From Caballeronia ptereochthonis (lineage in GTDB: Bacteria > Pseudomonadota > Gammaproteobacteria > Burkholderiales > Burkholderiaceae), in NCBI RefSeq assembly GCF_001545075.1, contig NZ_FCOB02000003.1:265648-329647 (forward strand): DNA of 64,000 nucleotides. Reading direction: 5' to 3'. The position numbers and the translations under genes are program-made. This document shows, piece after piece, positions 62,209 to 64,000 of this stretch (positions are counted from its first letter, which is position 1; each line of letters opens with the position of its first letter). The notes under the pieces were generated by a model. That model did no database searches and had not been told where the DNA came from. It saw nothing but the letters and a program-made list of their open reading frames with translations.

Positions 62209-63390
62209 ATGAAGTCTCGTCGTACCCGTGCCGCAGCCAGCGCGCTGTTTGGCTTACTGGCGTTCGCCCTCATGTTCGCGGGTATCGCATCGGCCCAGTC
62301 CAATGCACCGTCCGCCGGTTCCGCCAATGGAGCTGCGCCGTGGGACCAGCGCGTGAATCCGGCGGCCGTTCAGGCCGATGTCTGGTTCGACAATTACAAA
62401 TTCCGGGACGGCGAGGCGCTGGCCCGGTTGAAGCTGCACTACGCAACGCTCGGCACGCCGCATCGTAATGCTCAAGGGGCCGTCGACAACGCCGTTCTGG
62501 TCTTGCACTGGACAGGCGCGGACAGCCGCACGCTGCTGAGTCCCACTTACACTAAGGCGCTGTTCGACCCGGGTCGTCCGCTCGACGCGAACCGCTACTA
62601 TCTGATCTTTCCCGACAACGTAGGCCACGGCCAGTCGAGCAAACCTAGCGACGGACTGAAGGCGAAATTTCCGAACTATGATTACGGCGATATCGTCGAT
62701 CTCCAACACAAGCTGGTGACCGAAACATTGGGCATCGGGCATCTGCATGCGATTCTGGGTATGTCGATGGGCGGCATGAACGCATGGCAATGGGCCGAGA
62801 TGTATCCCGATATGATGGACGGCGTGTTGCCGGTGGTCTCGCTGCCGATTACAGTCTCGGGCCGCAATTTGCTCTGGCGGCGTATGGTGATCGACGCGAT
62901 CCGATCCGATCCTGACTGGAAGAACGGGGACTACACGCAAACGCCGCGCGGCTGGATCGACGGTTTCAGGGTACTGCGGATGATGATCGACAGTGCGCCC
63001 GCGCTGCAGCAGGAAATTCCCGACGGCGCGGCGGCGGACAGGTTCCTCGCGACCGCTCGCTTTCAGGCCGAGCACGTCGATCCGAACGACATCCTGTATT
63101 CACTCAAGTCGTCATTCAGCTACGATCCCCAGCCAGCGCTTCCCAGGATCAAGGCAAAAGTCTTCGCCCTGAATTTTTCCGACGACGAGTTCAATCCCGA
63201 CTCGCTACAGGTCCTCGAGAGACTTGTTCCGACGCTTCAGCGAGGCAGGTACGCGGTGCAGAGGGGCACATCGTCGTCGCCGGGACATTTCACCATGACG
63301 CGTCCCGACCTGTGGGCGCAGCATGTGGGCGGATTTTTGCAGTGGCTGGGCGATACGCCCTCACAAGCAGGCAGTAGCGCTGCCCGATAA
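62209..63390 (+). CDS. Exported alpha/beta hydrolase, homoserine O-acetyltransferase (MetX)-like
   Basis: 393 residues; AAGGAA lies before ATG 62209. A signal peptide (ASALFGLLAFALMFAGIASA) makes it periplasmic, unlike biosynthetic MetX. The alpha/beta fold shows LVLHWTGADSRT (oxyanion strand), LIFPDNVGHGQSSKPSD, the nucleophile elbow ILGMSMGGMNAWQWAE, the acid FALNFSDDEFNPDSLQ and the His of SSSPGHFTM, so a Ser-Asp-His triad is intact. A hydrolase or acyltransferase on an unknown ester is expected. It is probably part of the HxlR-controlled group. Confidence 0.85.
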   Translation: MKSRRTRAAASALFGLLAFALMFAGIASAQSNAPSAGSANGAAPWDQRVNPAAVQADVWFDNYKFRDGEALARLKLHYATLGTPHRNAQGAVDNAVLVLHWTGADSRTLLSPTYTKALFDPGRPLDANRYYLIFPDNVGHGQSSKPSDGLKAKFPNYDYGDIVDLQHKLVTETLGIGHLHAILGMSMGGMNAWQWAEMYPDMMDGVLPVVSLPITVSGRNLLWRRMVIDAIRSDPDWKNGDYTQTPRGWIDGFRVLRMMIDSAPALQQEIPDGAAADRFLATARFQAEHVDPNDILYSLKSSFSYDPQPALPRIKAKVFALNFSDDEFNPDSLQVLERLVPTLQRGRYAVQRGTSSSPGHFTMTRPDLWAQHVGGFLQWLGDTPSQAGSSAAR

Positions 63391-63635
63391 TCGTGATCCG
63401 TCCACGTCATGAGTATGGGGTTGCGACGACCGTTTCTGAAAGCCTAAGAACCTTTAACAAAATGAACGTAGGGGCTGTTAAGGACGCTCTGCAGAACACG
63501 GTTTCAGAGGCCTGCGCACCATGTAGGCGTTGGAGCAGTTTTTTATCCGGCTCGGTCCATCAACGGCAGAGACGATTGGCTCGCACTTTGTGCCCTCATC
63601 GAGAGTGCGGGAGCGGGTTCAACCTCCGGTGTCTT

Positions 63636-64000
63636 TTACGCTTTGCGTAGCGCCTTGCGCATCATCCATAAATTGCCCAACGCAAATAATGTCGTGATCT
63701 GAGCCGTGTTCTTCGCCAGCCCCCGGTATCGCGTCTTCAAATAACCAAACTGTCGCTTGAGGATTCGAAACGGATGTTCGACCTTTGCACGAATGCCGGC
63801 CTTCAGTCGTTCGATCTTGTCGTATATCGCATCGAGAGGATCCTTCAAGTTCAATTTCCTTCGCTTACTGGGCCGCATCGCAACATGCCATCGAGCCGAG
63901 CCCGTTTGCTTACGTTTTTCGATGCCCTGGTATCCGGCGTCAGCGTAAACATCCGTTTCTTCACCGTGCAACAGTGCAAGGGCCGCATTGATGTCGTGCT
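63636..64000 (-). mobile_element. IS5-family transposase, C-terminal part (continues past window)
   Basis: The open frame runs to the window edge: HGEETDVYADAGYQGIEKRK, ARWHVAMRPSKRRKLN, KIERLKAGIRAKVEHPFRIL KRQFGYLKTRYRGLAKNTAQ and TLFALGNLWMMRKAL. The DAGYQG Asp and the K-VEHPFR Glu are the second and third DDE residues. The C-terminus at 63636 is natural for IS5/ISL2-type enzymes. The sequence 63391-63635 holds the IS end and the 3' flank of the hydrolase gene. Confidence 0.85.

Overview
The window is GC-rich DNA with the gene content of a Burkholderiaceae bacterium of the Paraburkholderia/Caballeronia/Burkholderia group. Evidence for this is the Omp38-like porins, DUF3300/DUF2950 pairs, a NodT-HlyD-DUF2955 efflux set, PPK2, YSC84 lipoproteins and IS5/IS30/IS630-type insertion sequences. 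No rRNA, tRNA, CRISPR array or core housekeeping cluster was seen. Broken genes and gene fragments are unusually frequent (about eighteen), which suggests a secondary replicon or a genome in the process of decay. The genus assignment is inference from gene content only.

Layout. 0-2.3 kb: a DUF3300 gene cut by the window edge, then DUF2950. 2.4-5.8 kb: a porin pseudogene, an IS630-like HTH protein, an unknown ORF, and a SulP transporter pseudogene that ends abruptly against the next operon. 5.8-12.4 kb (minus strand): a six-gene envelope operon running lipoprotein, CPA2 antiporter without a regulatory domain, AI-2E-type permease, NodT outer-membrane factor, HlyD adaptor, DUF2955 membrane protein. 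12.7-15.5 kb: copy A of a segmental duplication (YSC84 lipoprotein, broken IS5 transposase joined to the first codons of an RRM gene, beta-barrel protein). 16.4-21.4 kb: envelope genes, including the minus-strand operon DUF3300-DUF2950-glycine-zipper-DUF5666-like. 22.6-24.1 kb: an MltF-type lytic transglycosylase. 24.4-32.3 kb: TetR/transposase debris, an intact porin, copy B of the duplication (YSC84, PPK2, RRM protein, truncated beta-barrel), a four-piece mosaic of gene fragments, and an intact SulP transporter. 32.6-43.7 kb: exported protein, TAXI binding protein, MscS channel, LpxL-like acyltransferase, small exported proteins, a truncated LysR, a porin-like barrel, a MaoC protein and a lipoprotein. 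44.6-47.7 kb: a HEPN-like protein followed by decayed TetR, DsbB and amidase genes around an intact DUF302 gene. 48.3-58.8 kb: a catabolic locus with SDR, LysR, RuBisCO-like protein, DUF1537 kinase, pyruvate kinase pseudogene and a TRAP transporter. 59.6-63.4 kb: an HxlR regulator divergent from an NmrA-like oxidoreductase, a membrane protein and an exported alpha/beta hydrolase. The window ends inside an IS5 transposase.

How the parts work together. In the catabolic locus a TRAP system would import a (sugar) acid, the SDR could oxidise it, the DUF1537 kinase phosphorylates it and the RuBisCO-like protein cleaves it. This matches the known OiaK/OiaX or OiaC reactions of D-apionate catabolism, which deliver C3 phosphates towards pyruvate. 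A LysR protein and a near-palindrome between the divergent genes would control it. The HxlR locus carries an exceptionally long perfect palindrome, probably its operator. The least understood part is the DUF3300-DUF2950-glycine-zipper-DUF5666-like operon: all four products are predicted to be exported, its first two genes are present twice, and further DUF2950 fragments are scattered through the window. It is the best candidate here for an undescribed envelope system.
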